Below, piece after piece: positions 52,661 through 61,360 of a stretch of 64,000 bases of DNA. Where the stretch lies: the NCBI GenBank assembly GCA_031963405.1, contig JASSUJ010000001.1, positions 744,001 to 808,000 of the forward strand, written 5' to 3'. The notes under the pieces were generated by a model. That model was given only the letters and a program-made list of their open reading frames with translations, was not told where the DNA came from and did not search any database. Each line of letters starts with the position of its first letter. Positions within the stretch are counted from its first letter, which is position 1. This stretch comes from JASSUD01 sp031963405. GTDB taxonomy: Bacteria > Pseudomonadota > Gammaproteobacteria > Burkholderiales > Burkholderiaceae. Made by a program: the position numbers and the translations under genes.

Positions 52661-55328
52661 CATTCACGCTGTACTCCATTGGTGATGCGGCCTTTTTAGA
52701 GCGGATCATTAATGCAGTGGCCATGATTAGCGGTACCGGTTGAATAGTCCGCAAATTGAAAACTATTTACGGGGGCAGCTTGGCGACAATCCTTTTCAGA
52801 AAATACACAACGCACTAGAAGCGGTGAGCAAGACCAGTACGGCCACCACCAAATATTTACAAACCGCCCTATTAGAACCGTTGTACTACGAGGCAGCAGC
52901 TGGGCGATATCGAGATTTCCAGGATTTCAGTTCAGCCATGATGGTGGAACAGGCTATTCAGCAGCGCAATACGCAGTGGGCAGGGGAACACTCGGCCTTT
53001 ATGACGATCTTTCGCCCTATCACCACTTTCTTTGAAGGCTTTATCTACGCGGTTACGCCTTTATTAGCTTTTATGATTGTGATGGGGATGTTCGGATTGC
53101 AACTCGCGGGCCGCTATGCGCAGACGCTTCTGTGGATTCAGATGTGGATGCCGGTCTTGTCGATTATTAATCTATTTATTCATATGGCCGCGACTAGCGC
53201 AATGGCGAGTTACACCGCAGCGGGGCTGGATTCGATGTATGCGCTTGATCATGCGGGGAATGTGTTGCAACACTGGATTGCGACAGGCGGCATGCTGACT
53301 GCGGCGACACCTGTGATTTCGCTTTTTATTGTTACAGGTTCCAGCTATGCGATGACCAGCCTTGCGGGGAAAGTGGTTGGGGCGGAACATATTGAAGAGA
53401 AGATTCAAACACCGGATATTACCCAGCCTGCGCCATTTCTGGCGAGCCAGTCGATGTATAAGCAGGATAGTTTTTCGGGTTCCATCCTTTCTGGTGCAGA
53501 AAGTAATCTGGCTACGTATGACTTTGGTGCCACTGCAAGCTCAATGGTGAGTTCTGCCCAGGTACGGGATAAACAAGCCAGTAGTACTTTTAGTAATGCA
53601 CTGAGTCGAGCGTTTTCCGACAACGTTAGCCAGGATCAGAAATTTGCGCGCTATGAGGCATTAGACCGGGCCTTTTCTTCGCAAAAAAGCGAAGATTGGC
53701 ACGTAGCTAATCAGTACGCAAAGAGCTTTATGGAGGGAGCGAATGTCGATACTTCGCATGCCAGTAAAGTACGAGGTACCTTCCTGGCTCAAATGTCGGG
53801 AAAACTTAGTGCTGATGCTAGTTTTAATGGCTTAGAGTCAGTCCTTGGTAGTAAAGCTCCTGTAGATGTCGGCGCTAAAATAGGTGTAAGCGGTAATCTA
53901 CAAGGGACCTCAGAATCTACTGCTGAAGATCAAAGAAAAGCGAGTGCTGAATTCGCTGTTAAGTTTTTACAAGGGGTGCAGGCGAACCATGCGGTAGCTG
54001 AACGCATGCAAAATCAATTAGCGCAGGGGTACAAAACGCAGAGTGGCCAGCAATTTACTCAAGCATTAGGTAATAATTTAAGCCAGGAATATAGACAAGC
54101 CGCTGAACAAAAACTCTCAGCGCATCAAAGCTTCCAAAAGGTAGCGCAGTATCAGTCGCAGTTTGGCGAATCCTACCGAATGAATGACAAGGAATTAGTA
54201 GGCGGCGTGCTCAATAACTCAGAAGCCAAGCAATTCCTATGGCAAAAGCGTAGAGAAAAATTAGAGGCTATGTCACCTGCGCAGAAAGAAGCTGCGTTGC
54301 AAAAGAGCACACTATTACAAAGTCACTATGCAGGTACGGAGCCAGGCGCATTAGGCATGGGGCAACAAGAAGCTTCTGCCTTAGCTGACATGCATACTTT
54401 TTTGAATCCTGAAGAAAAAGTGGAACTGGCTAGTAAAGTCGTGGGCAGGCCGCTAGATAAGCTGGGAAATCCTTATGCCCATAGCCAACTTGCTGCGCCT
54501 TCTATAGAAAACAATCTCTCTGATGAAGTGAGCCAGACGATAGGTGCAGCGCCTGCTCGTTTTGATCGAGAAGCAACTGCTCAAAAGGCCCATCTTTCTG
54601 CCCCCTCTCAGGCTCAAGAGATGCTGGATCAGAGAGTACCGGCAATTATCCAACAGCATGGCCGAGCAGGACGTCAACAAGTCGAGCAACAAGGCCAAAA
54701 AATAGACCAGGATCTTTCTGGGCAAGCTGAACGTAAAGCACGGTGGCAATTGATGCATGATTTGCCCAAAATGTCCTTTAGCGCACGGAACTTTGGTAGG
54801 CAGGACAATGCCCGGTATTTGCTGGGGCACGGAAAAGAATGGATAAAAGGAATTAATGAGGCGTTAGGTACAGGGCTTTCAGCTGCTTCTGATGGATTCC
54901 GTGAAGAATCTTCTACGATCAAGGGATTGCGATCTGCGTTATCTAAAGGGGTAGAGGCTACGCACTCTTTTATGCAGGAGAATGGACCGCAAATCCGAAC
55001 GCATTTACAAACCGTTGGCCAACAACGCTATGGTCTTTCTGAGAAACAAGCCGCAGTCTATGCATCCACCTTTGATATGGGCAGTAGTGCTCGAACACAT
55101 GCTATTCGAGATCTTAAAATGGACTATGCGCAGCGTTACCCGGATGGCTCAGCTCAGATAGATAAAACAGGTAACCCCATACTGAGTCGAGAAGATGCGC
55201 GTTTTACGGATAGTCTGGTACAGGCTATTGAAGAAAGTGCAAAAGCAGGTAATCAGGCGGGAAGCTACTTAACTCCTATTAATCAGTACAACCTTACGAC
55301 TCAGCCTCTTATCCATAAATCTGATTAG
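52657..55328 (+). pseudogene. traG: TraG, split by an internal deletion and frameshift
   Basis: The first 28 codons (52657-52743) read MTFTLYSIGDAAFLERIINA and VAMISGTG, the TraG N-terminus, and then stop at TGA. A second frame, open from a TTG at 52740 to 55328 (862 residues), begins with NSPQIENYLRGQLGDNPFQK, which normally lies well inside TraG. The N-terminal transmembrane part between them is missing. The remaining membrane segments (FIYAVTPLLAFMIVMGMFGL, WMPVLSIINLFIHMAA) and the long periplasmic C-terminal domain are intact. TraG serves pilus assembly, mating-pair stabilisation and exclusion recognition. The downstream piece might still be translated from the TTG, but full function is unlikely. 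Confidence 0.75.
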
Positions 55329-55407
55329 ACGTGAATTCAGGGATAGATAGGTGGAAAATTACAGTCATTCATGCTTAGATTAAGACATTGAATAAAAAGG
55401 GTTCAGT

Positions 55408-55980
55408 ATGGATTACTCTGCTTTGGTTACCCGTCTGTTGACTGTGGTAGGGCGCTGTATTGGAAATGGTTGCTTGGCAGTAAGCATGCTGGCAGGTTTC
55501 CTTTTGCTAAACGAAGGTGCTTTTTTTATAGGAGCGATGTGTATTCTTGTCCCGCCCTTAATCTGGGCAAGGCGGCCACTTCGTCCTGTTTTTAGTTTTT
55601 TTAACCTACATATTTTTAGGCCGACCATATTAAAAATATACCGTCGCCTTAGTCGGGCTTGGATTGTATGGGGAGGCGGCTATATGCTCAAAGGATTATT
55701 CTTAGAAGTAAACGTGATGGAAGGGTATACCTTTCGTAATTACGTCGACAATTTTTTTATGCTGTCTTTCCTTGGGCTTCTTGCTTTAACGATCATCAAG
55801 ATAGTGTTGTTTATTGCGAATGCACCAAAAGATAAAGGCATCCTTCTTCAGGATGAACGGGGTAATGAATATCGAGCATATAAACTAAACAAAAAAGATA
55901 GGGACGGCAGTAAGTTGTTTGACGATGACGACAGAAGCGATCCTTCTAATCCTTTTTCTTGGCATAACGATGAAGATTGA
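55408..55980 (+). CDS. Membrane protein in the traS/eex position
   Basis: I do not recognise this 190-residue protein by sequence. It has about four hydrophobic segments (CLAVSMLAGFLLL, FFIGAMCILVPPLIW, a weak AWIVWGGGYMLKGLFL, FFMLSFLGLLALTIIKIVLF) and a polar acidic tail ending DPSNPFSWHNDED. In F plasmids the exclusion protein traS, and in SXT-type ICEs eex, occupy exactly this place after traG and are small inner-membrane proteins. That position makes an entry-exclusion role plausible but unproven. AAAAAGGG precedes the ATG. Confidence 0.5.
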   Translation: MDYSALVTRLLTVVGRCIGNGCLAVSMLAGFLLLNEGAFFIGAMCILVPPLIWARRPLRPVFSFFNLHIFRPTILKIYRRLSRAWIVWGGGYMLKGLFLEVNVMEGYTFRNYVDNFFMLSFLGLLALTIIKIVLFIANAPKDKGILLQDERGNEYRAYKLNKKDRDGSKLFDDDDRSDPSNPFSWHNDED

Positions 55981-56506
55981 TTGCCCTTCTAAATTTCTAA
56001 AAGCTATCACAGAGCGTCAATCTAGAACGTAGGTGAAAGCCCGATAAGATAATTCAGAAATATTCACAATTGCTGTGTATAAAGTCGTTGAAAAGTACTA
56101 GCTATTCTTCTCAAAGCTAGGCCAGACAAAGCTCTTCTTTAGATTGAGCAAATTTTTAGCAGCGTCCTGACTTAGAGAGTTGGATAAATAGGATATTCAT
56201 GAAAAGCCCCTCTTACTTTATCAATCAGTGAAGTGCTCTCATACTTTGGCGCATGCGCAATAACATACGAAAAAAGCTTTTCATTGTCCTGGCTGAGCTT
56301 GCTTCCGAGAAACAAACCCCTTGAGATAATCGAGATACTCAAGGAAAGCAGCGAAGGCGTTCGCGTTACACACTGGAATTTAAGCAAGAAGCATTATGTG
56401 TTGTCCAAGCAGGGGGCACTGGTACGAACCCAGTATTACTCACCACTTCTTATGGAATTTGTCGTAATGACTGAAATTGACTTTGCAATTGTAAGGGCAA
56501 AGTTGA
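55981..56506. other. Gap with a possible gene fragment
   Basis: The first 250 bases show nothing. From about 56320 to 56526 the plus strand reads LEIIEILKESSEGVRVTHWN, LSKKHYVLSKQGALVRTQYY and MEFVVMTEIDFAIVRAKLIS before a TAA; this looks protein-like but has no valid start and no family I can name. It may be the 3' end of a lost gene. A competing 71-codon minus-strand frame overlaps it, so neither is safe. Confidence 0.3.
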
Positions 56507-56932
56507 TTAGTCAACCCAAGGATTAACTACTCGAACTACCGGCGTCATATCTTGAAAGTCTTTTGTGTTGCGTGTAGCTAGCGTAGCGCGTTGAGAAATA
56601 GCGATTCCGGCAATTAAAGTATCACGAAAGTCGATTTGCATGCCCCGTGCACGGTGTTCAGCAGCCAACAATCCAGCAGCTTCCGCTGCCGCAGCGTCCA
56701 GCGACAGAATGCGTCCGTCTAGAATTTGATGGATGAAACATTCATACCCATCCTCAAGATTTTTACGGCGTTTCCCTTCGGGTAGCATAGCCAGGCCATA
56801 CCGTGTCTCAAAAGCTGTTATAGCCGTAATCCAAATCGATGTAGTCGGTTGCTGGTCAAGCCAAGCAAGAACCTCTGGATGAGGTTCTGCGCGCATGATT
56901 TCGGATAATACGTTGGTGTCTAAAATAATCAT
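56507..56932 (-). CDS. fitB: FitB/VapC-type PIN-domain toxin
   Basis: A 141-residue PIN-domain ribonuclease toxin. Acidic active-site residues are visible in MIILDTNVLSEIMR, TAITAFETRYGLAMLPEGKR, and IDFRDTLIAGIA, with LATRNTKDFQDM at the end; the last two motifs are typical of FitB. Toxins of this family cleave tRNA or other RNA when not bound by antitoxin. The start ATG overlaps the stop of the antitoxin gene (ATGA). Confidence 0.9.
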   Translation of the reverse strand: MIILDTNVLSEIMRAEPHPEVLAWLDQQPTTSIWITAITAFETRYGLAMLPEGKRRKNLEDGYECFIHQILDGRILSLDAAAAEAAGLLAAEHRARGMQIDFRDTLIAGIAISQRATLATRNTKDFQDMTPVVRVVNPWVD

Positions 56933-57177
56933 TCAAATGACACCGGCTGTATAGCATGGCCTTTGAGTTCTGCGATGCCTTCACCCTTCACAAAACCAGT
57001 ACGTCCAAAGAGGCGTGTAACTTGTTGGCTGAGTGTATTCGTAGCCTCTTTGCGCATAAGTTCCTTACATAAGATATCCCGGGCCTCTGCTTCCATGCTC
57101 ACTCCGTGTTGCATTGCACGGACGCGCAAGATTTCCTTGATGCTTGGCAATAAATTTCTAACTAATAATTGGGACAT
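56929..57177 (-). CDS. fitA: FitA-type ribbon-helix-helix antitoxin
   Basis: The 82-residue protein has an N-terminal ribbon-helix-helix (QLLVRNLLPSIKEILRVRAM, HGVSMEAEARDIL), which binds DNA, and a C-terminal part expected to wrap around the FitB toxin. The ATG at 57177 is preferred to a GTG two codons earlier because an AGAGG lies five bases upstream. It is the first gene of the fitAB pair, and a palindrome 18 bases upstream is its likely operator. Confidence 0.88.
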   Translation of the reverse strand: MSQLLVRNLLPSIKEILRVRAMQHGVSMEAEARDILCKELMRKEATNTLSQQVTRLFGRTGFVKGEGIAELKGHAIQPVSFE

Positions 57178-57194
57178 AGACACCTCTCTTAAGT

Positions 57195-57210
57195 TGATAT
57201 CACGATATCA
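57195..57210. promoter_or_regulatory. Probable FitA operator palindrome
   Basis: TGATATC and GATATCA form a perfect 7-base inverted repeat separated by AC, located 18 bases upstream of the fitA start. Ribbon-helix-helix antitoxins bind such repeats to repress their own promoter. Confidence 0.6.
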
Positions 57211-57318
57211 GCTTTATATTAGAAATTCAAGTTAAGCTTATTCGTTGTCCCTTTAGTGAAATCCTCGGAAACAAAGCGGGTGCGCATGGATATTCGTCTA
57301 GTCATAATGGAGGCAGAT

Positions 57319-57555
57319 ATGGAATATACGAACATTTATCAAGCAAAAGCCCAGCTGTCTGAACTGGTTGTGCAGGCCGCTGATGATCATGAGGTGATAA
57401 TAGCTCGCGACGGTACACCCATTGCAAGAATTACTAGCTTCGCCACAAAGAAGCGTTCTATTCATTTCGGGGTACTTAAAGGGAAAATCGAGATCGACGA
57501 TGGTTTTGATGCGCCGTTACCAGATGATCTCATTGCCGCTTTTGCAGGACAATAG
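57319..57555 (+). CDS. Phd/YefM-type antitoxin, orphaned
   Basis: The 78-residue protein has the Phd/YefM core: YTNIYQAKAQLSELVVQA, EVIIARDGTPIARI, and a C-terminal GKIEIDDGFDAPLPDDLIAA that normally wraps the toxin. GGAGG five bases before the ATG at 57319 decides the start. The toxin gene that should follow has been reduced to 18 codons, so the antitoxin has lost its partner here. Confidence 0.85.
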   Translation: MEYTNIYQAKAQLSELVVQAADDHEVIIARDGTPIARITSFATKKRSIHFGVLKGKIEIDDGFDAPLPDDLIAAFAGQ

Positions 57556-57556
57556 A

Positions 57557-57613
57557 ATGAGGGTCTTACTCGATACGCATGTGTTTATTGGGGCAACAAT
57601 GGATAGCCTCTAA
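57557..57613 (+). pseudogene. Truncated VapC/PIN toxin (18 codons)
   Basis: MRVLLDTHVFIGATMDSL is the start of a PIN-domain toxin, including the first active-site aspartate, ending in a premature TAA. Toxins of this family are about 125 residues. One base separates it from the antitoxin stop. Nothing in the following 300 bases resembles the rest of a PIN domain. Confidence 0.75.
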
Positions 57614-57924
57614 ACTTAATTCTACAGCGCGTAGCATTTTGTCAAATGCTAGTCCCATATCCCCTCCCCTTGCTTGGTCTGGTAGATCAACGATACTGAT
57701 TCATTTAGAATAAAATTTGCCTTACCTCATATAGAGAGAAAGAAGCGCATTTATCCAACATTTCCCCTGAATACAATTTCTTTTTTGTAGAGTTTATAGT
57801 CCGGATCCCTACAGCCTAAAAGGCTATGGCATGACTTCTTGTCATTTTAGTCAGGACTCTATAGCTCAGAAATAAATTGCACAATAAAACTTGACCATAG
57901 CACAATATAACTTTACATTTATCT
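57614..57924. other. Gap between the phd remnant and higBA
   Basis: No gene is visible. Near 57790-57860 a loose inverted repeat (GAGTTTATAGTCCGGA with TCAGGACTCTATAGCTC) may form an imperfect hairpin around GCCTAAAAGGC. The last 60 bases should contain the higBA promoter; I see no strong consensus. Confidence 0.35.
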
Positions 57925-58203
57925 ATGATTAAGTCTTTTAAAAGCAAGGCCCTTGAGACGCTTTATCACACTGGCCTGACAATGGGCTTACCAGAGGCGC
58001 ACGAGATCAGGATTTTAGAGCTGTTAGATTTAATGGAGGCAGCCAACGAATTGGATGCTTTAGCTATCCCGGGCATAGGTTTTCATCGCATAAAAGGCGA
58101 TAAGAAACACAAATACAGCATGCGTGTTTCAGATACATCGTATTTAATTTTTGAATTTGATGGTGCGAGCTTTGCGTCGCTCAATATAGAGAATTATTTT
58201 TGA
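57925..58203 (+). CDS. higB: HigB-type mRNA interferase toxin
   Basis: A RelE-superfamily toxin that cleaves mRNA on the ribosome. The 92-residue protein shows the HigB pattern: IKSFKSKALETLYHTG, ILELLDLMEAANELDALAIP, GIGFHRIKGDKKHKYSMRVS and a C-terminal YLIFEFDG. The toxin precedes the antitoxin, as usual for higBA. Its TGA overlaps the antitoxin start in a TGATG junction. Confidence 0.9.
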   Translation: MIKSFKSKALETLYHTGLTMGLPEAHEIRILELLDLMEAANELDALAIPGIGFHRIKGDKKHKYSMRVSDTSYLIFEFDGASFASLNIENYF

Positions 58204-58493
58204 TGAAGCCGACAAATAGAAAGCCAACACATCCTGGCATATTTTTGAACGATATCGTCTTACCTGGAATCGGTTTATCGCAATTGCAGGTAGCGGAACG
58301 TATTCGCACCTCACGCAACACAATTTCACTCTTATTCAACGCCAAACTTCGTCTCAGTGTAGAGAATGCCGCTAGACTCGGTAAGCTATTCGGCGCTGAC
58401 GATGCAACATTAATGCGTATGCAAATTGCCTATGATATTTGGGAGGTAAACGTTAAAGATGATTTGTCGTGGATCGATCCTGTTGTAACTTGA
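58203..58493 (+). CDS. higA: HigA-type antitoxin
   Basis: A 96-residue helix-turn-helix protein of the XRE/HigA family: NRKPTHPGIFLNDIVLPGIG, LSQLQVAERIRTSRNTISLL and LRLSVENAARLGKLFGADD. It neutralises HigB and represses the operon. The ATG at 58203 overlaps the higB stop; the TTG one codon before it is less likely. A short gap follows before the next small genes. Confidence 0.92.
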   Translation: MKPTNRKPTHPGIFLNDIVLPGIGLSQLQVAERIRTSRNTISLLFNAKLRLSVENAARLGKLFGADDATLMRMQIAYDIWEVNVKDDLSWIDPVVT

Positions 58494-58608
58494 CCAATGC
58501 GTAATAAGGAGCTACAACAGGCAACCGGAAAGGAATTCGAGCGGCTCTGCAAAGTGCGCTAACACTATGCAGAGCCTAACCATAACCCACCTAAAGGAGA
58601 GGTGAATC

Positions 58609-58740
58609 ATGGCTAATGCCAATGATAAAGCACGCGCACAGTCGTGTGCTAATTTTTCAGAACAACTTTGTTCACCCGCCTGTCAATATAGAAGCAAAAA
58701 TCAGTATCACCAGCACGATAGGAGGCCCTATCATGTCTGA
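58609..58740 (+). CDS. Small ORF coupled to the downstream gene
   Basis: Forty-three codons follow a strong AAAGGAGAGG and an ATG at 58609; the product begins MANANDKARAQSCANFSEQL and contains three cysteines. The stop overlaps the start of the next gene by eight bases, a form typical of coupled leader peptides. There is no homology I can name, so this may be a real small protein or a translated leader. Confidence 0.4.
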   Translation: MANANDKARAQSCANFSEQLCSPACQYRSKNQYHQHDRRPYHV

Positions 58741-59053
58741 TTCTAATGCTTCCAATAATCACAACCCCCACACGATGGTTTGTCATTCTCTTGAGTTTGA
58801 ACGCACCATTCTTGATGCGAAGACGCATACTGCTGCACAAAGTGCGGGACTAACTTCTATCATCGACTATTTGGAAGATGCCTCTAAAATTATTGCTGGG
58901 CTCGGAGCGCTCTGTAAACTGGCACGTAACAATCAAGATTTGGCCAGCGGTGTCTCAGAAGAAGAGCCACAGCTTTCAGTGGCGACGATGGAATATTTAT
59001 TTAGTCTGGGGGAAGTTGCCGCTCGACGTTTTATCTCTGAGATTGAGTCATGA
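58733..59053 (+). CDS. Small helical protein of unknown function
   Basis: From the ATG at 58733, preceded by TAGGAGG, the 106-residue protein reads THTAAQSAGLTSIIDYLEDA and SKIIAGLGALCKLARNNQDL, two probable helices, with a polar N-terminus. It is small and probably cytoplasmic. It follows the higBA module and may belong to it or to a prophage-type cargo; I do not recognise it. An upstream TTG-like start 39 codons earlier is not supported. Confidence 0.55.
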   Translation: MSDSNASNNHNPHTMVCHSLEFERTILDAKTHTAAQSAGLTSIIDYLEDASKIIAGLGALCKLARNNQDLASGVSEEEPQLSVATMEYLFSLGEVAARRFISEIES

Positions 59054-59369
59054 ATTGCCGCAGTCCGTTACCGAGCGGTAGTACGAGAGAAAATGGCCAA
59101 AAAATGAACAAAGTTGATACTCAGATACGACACATTATCCGACCTGATGCCAATATATTCACTGAATTAGGCTTCTCGATCACTGGGTCAGGACCATAAA
59201 CCCTCGCATTCTATGCAGTTATGAAGCTAATTACGGGGAACACGTAAAATGTAAGGAATGATATGCCGCAAATATGCGCTAGTTGGGCATGAGAGAAGCT
59301 ATTTTTTACAAAAAATCTTCAAACTTACCTAATATATCCATAGCCAAGTGCCGAAGTTTCTGGCCTTCG

Positions 59370-60497
59370 TTATATGAAATGGTGGGCAGTCAATAGCTGA
59401 ATAGCAGTACGAGACAGTGCAGTTTGTTCCTTTAACACCGCCATAGCTGCATACCCAGTCTGCGGGTTTCTATGCCATAAAGTAGTGATCAGTACTTGAA
59501 TGACGGCGTCGGGCAGTTCAGTTTTTTTCTGTAATATATTTGTAGCTAGTTCCCTATTTTGAGGGGCACCATTGCGTAGGACAGCAACCAATGCCTGAAT
59601 GCCGATATCAGACTGCACACTTTGCTCCACCAATACCTCAGTAGCTGCGAGCCTAACCCGATGGTTTTCGCTCTCATTCTCTGCAATAGCGATCAATGTT
59701 GGAATGGCGGCCTCGGACTGTGCAGTTTGTTCCACTAATACCAGGATAGCGGCAGACCTAACGGCGTCTCTATGCCGTAAAGTAGTGATCAATGTCGAAA
59801 TGGCAGCGTCGGACAGCTCGGTTTGCCCTAATATGTCCGTAGCCATTCCCCTATCTTGGGGGCTTCCATTGCGTAATACAGCAATCAATGCCTGAATGCC
59901 AATATCAGACTGCGCACTTTGCTCCACCAATACCTTAGTAGCCGCGAGCCTAACCTGAAGGTGCTCGCTCTCATTCTCTGCAATAGCGATCAATGTTGGA
60001 ATGGCGGCCTCGGACCGTGCAGTTTGTTCCACTAATACCAGGATAGCGGCAGACCTAACGGCGTCTCTATGCCGTAAAGTAGTGATCAATGTCGAAATGG
60101 CAGCGTCGGACAGCTCGGTTTGCCCTAATATGTCCGTAGCCATTCCCCTATCTTGGGGGCTTCCATTGCGTAATACAGCAATCAATGCCTGAATGCCAAT
60201 ATCAGACTGCGCACTTTGCTCCACCAATACCTTAGTAGCCGCGAGCCTAACCTGAAGGTGCTCGCTCTCATTCTCTGCAATAGCGATCAATGTCGTAATG
60301 GCGATATCAGACAACGGGGTTTGCGCTACTAATGCTCTAACAGCCCTTGATCTAACATATGAGTTTTCCTGTAGTAAATCCGCAATCCATTTCTGGACGC
60401 AAACATCAGGCAACGCGTTTGATTCTGCTAATATTCTAGTTTGATATTGATGGCTCCGGATAAATGGGGGAGGAGATGAAAAGCCTATATTATTCAT
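59370..60497 (-). CDS. HEAT-repeat protein with an internal 297-base duplication
   Basis: The 375-residue protein is an alpha-helical solenoid of about ten HEAT-like repeats of roughly 33 residues, such as IPTLIAIAENESEHLQVRLA and ATKVLVEQSAQSDIGIQALI. Codons 110-310 contain two nearly identical tandem copies of a 99-residue (297-base) block, each made of three repeats, showing recent duplication. There is no signal peptide. I take the ATG at 60497, eight bases after AAGGAAA. Solenoids of this type bind other proteins; the partner is unknown. Confidence 0.8.
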   Translation of the reverse strand: MNNIGFSSPPPFIRSHQYQTRILAESNALPDVCVQKWIADLLQENSYVRSRAVRALVAQTPLSDIAITTLIAIAENESEHLQVRLAATKVLVEQSAQSDIGIQALIAVLRNGSPQDRGMATDILGQTELSDAAISTLITTLRHRDAVRSAAILVLVEQTARSEAAIPTLIAIAENESEHLQVRLAATKVLVEQSAQSDIGIQALIAVLRNGSPQDRGMATDILGQTELSDAAISTLITTLRHRDAVRSAAILVLVEQTAQSEAAIPTLIAIAENESENHRVRLAATEVLVEQSVQSDIGIQALVAVLRNGAPQNRELATNILQKKTELPDAVIQVLITTLWHRNPQTGYAAMAVLKEQTALSRTAIQLLTAHHFI

Positions 60498-61360
60498 ATA
60501 AATTTCCTTACAAATGTTACACCGACTGGCTGCCAAATATTAATTGGCTCCTAACTGTTAGATCAGCATTGCTTACGGTGTTAAATTAATTGGGTGCTTA
60601 CCTGATTGGTTAGACATTTTTATATAAAAGAAGCCGCACACGTTGATTGCAATGGTCTGCCCTATCCTAAAATAGATTGACCATTTGTGAAGACCTATTT
60701 GTTGTATTCAAATAGTTAGTTAAAGATGTCCGATATACTTCAAGGGCGTTTTATATTAAAAAAAATGGTGCCGCGTGCTGGATTTTAAATCTGTACGGAC
60801 TGTTTGACTATGTAAGTCACTTGCGTCAGTCTGCTGAACGTTGTCGCCGAGATCTGATCTTGAGAGTGCCCTTTATACGCTTAGCCAGCGAATTCTGATA
60901 TCAAACGTATTCATCTATTATACCCGTGGTGGTTTTATGCACTGCAGTGCGCAGCAGGCTCCTTATCGGTCTGTCACGTTCACTGTATTTAACTCCAATT
61001 GCACATGCGGTAACCCTTGCGTATGACCGCAATATGGAACTTGATCCTGGCTACTTTTTTGACTACATCATTCTCTAATAACGGCCTAATTTGCTCGAAT
61101 TGCCCTCAACTCTTATCGTTTGGGTAACTATGCTTTCGCATCTTGTGATTTGTTAGATACTAAAAACTCGCATATTCCCAGCAGTAAGCTTGCTCATCAA
61201 GACATCAATGTTTCCTACCCACTTCTATTTCAAATACAGTGAAGAAGCGTTAATTTAGGGTACACCTCAAATAGACATCAAACTAATCAATAAAAAATGT
61301 CAATTTAGAATCTAAATATTAGTTTATTGACACTTTGCATTAAGAGTCATAGAGCTCAAG
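60498..61360. other. Long gap upstream of the resolvase remnant
   Basis: About 860 bases without a supportable gene. The left half is AT-rich and unstructured. A 61-codon plus-strand frame around 60841-61026 (with FNSNCTCGNPCV at its end) has no coding signature I trust. The right end holds the inverted repeat listed at 61298. I see no tRNA, terminator or insertion sequence. Confidence 0.4.
61298..61332. promoter_or_regulatory. Inverted repeat upstream of the resolvase remnant
   Basis: TGTCAAT and ATTGACA are perfect reverse complements, 21 bases apart, and lie 29 bases before the resolvase frame. Serine resolvases bind dimeric sites upstream of their own gene, so this could be a degenerate res subsite or the resolvase promoter. 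The evidence is positional only. Confidence 0.3.

Noticed and set aside
59599..60192. Two plus-strand ORFs opposite the HEAT-repeat gene
   Set aside because: They are antisense shadows that repeat because the sense gene contains a 297-base duplication.
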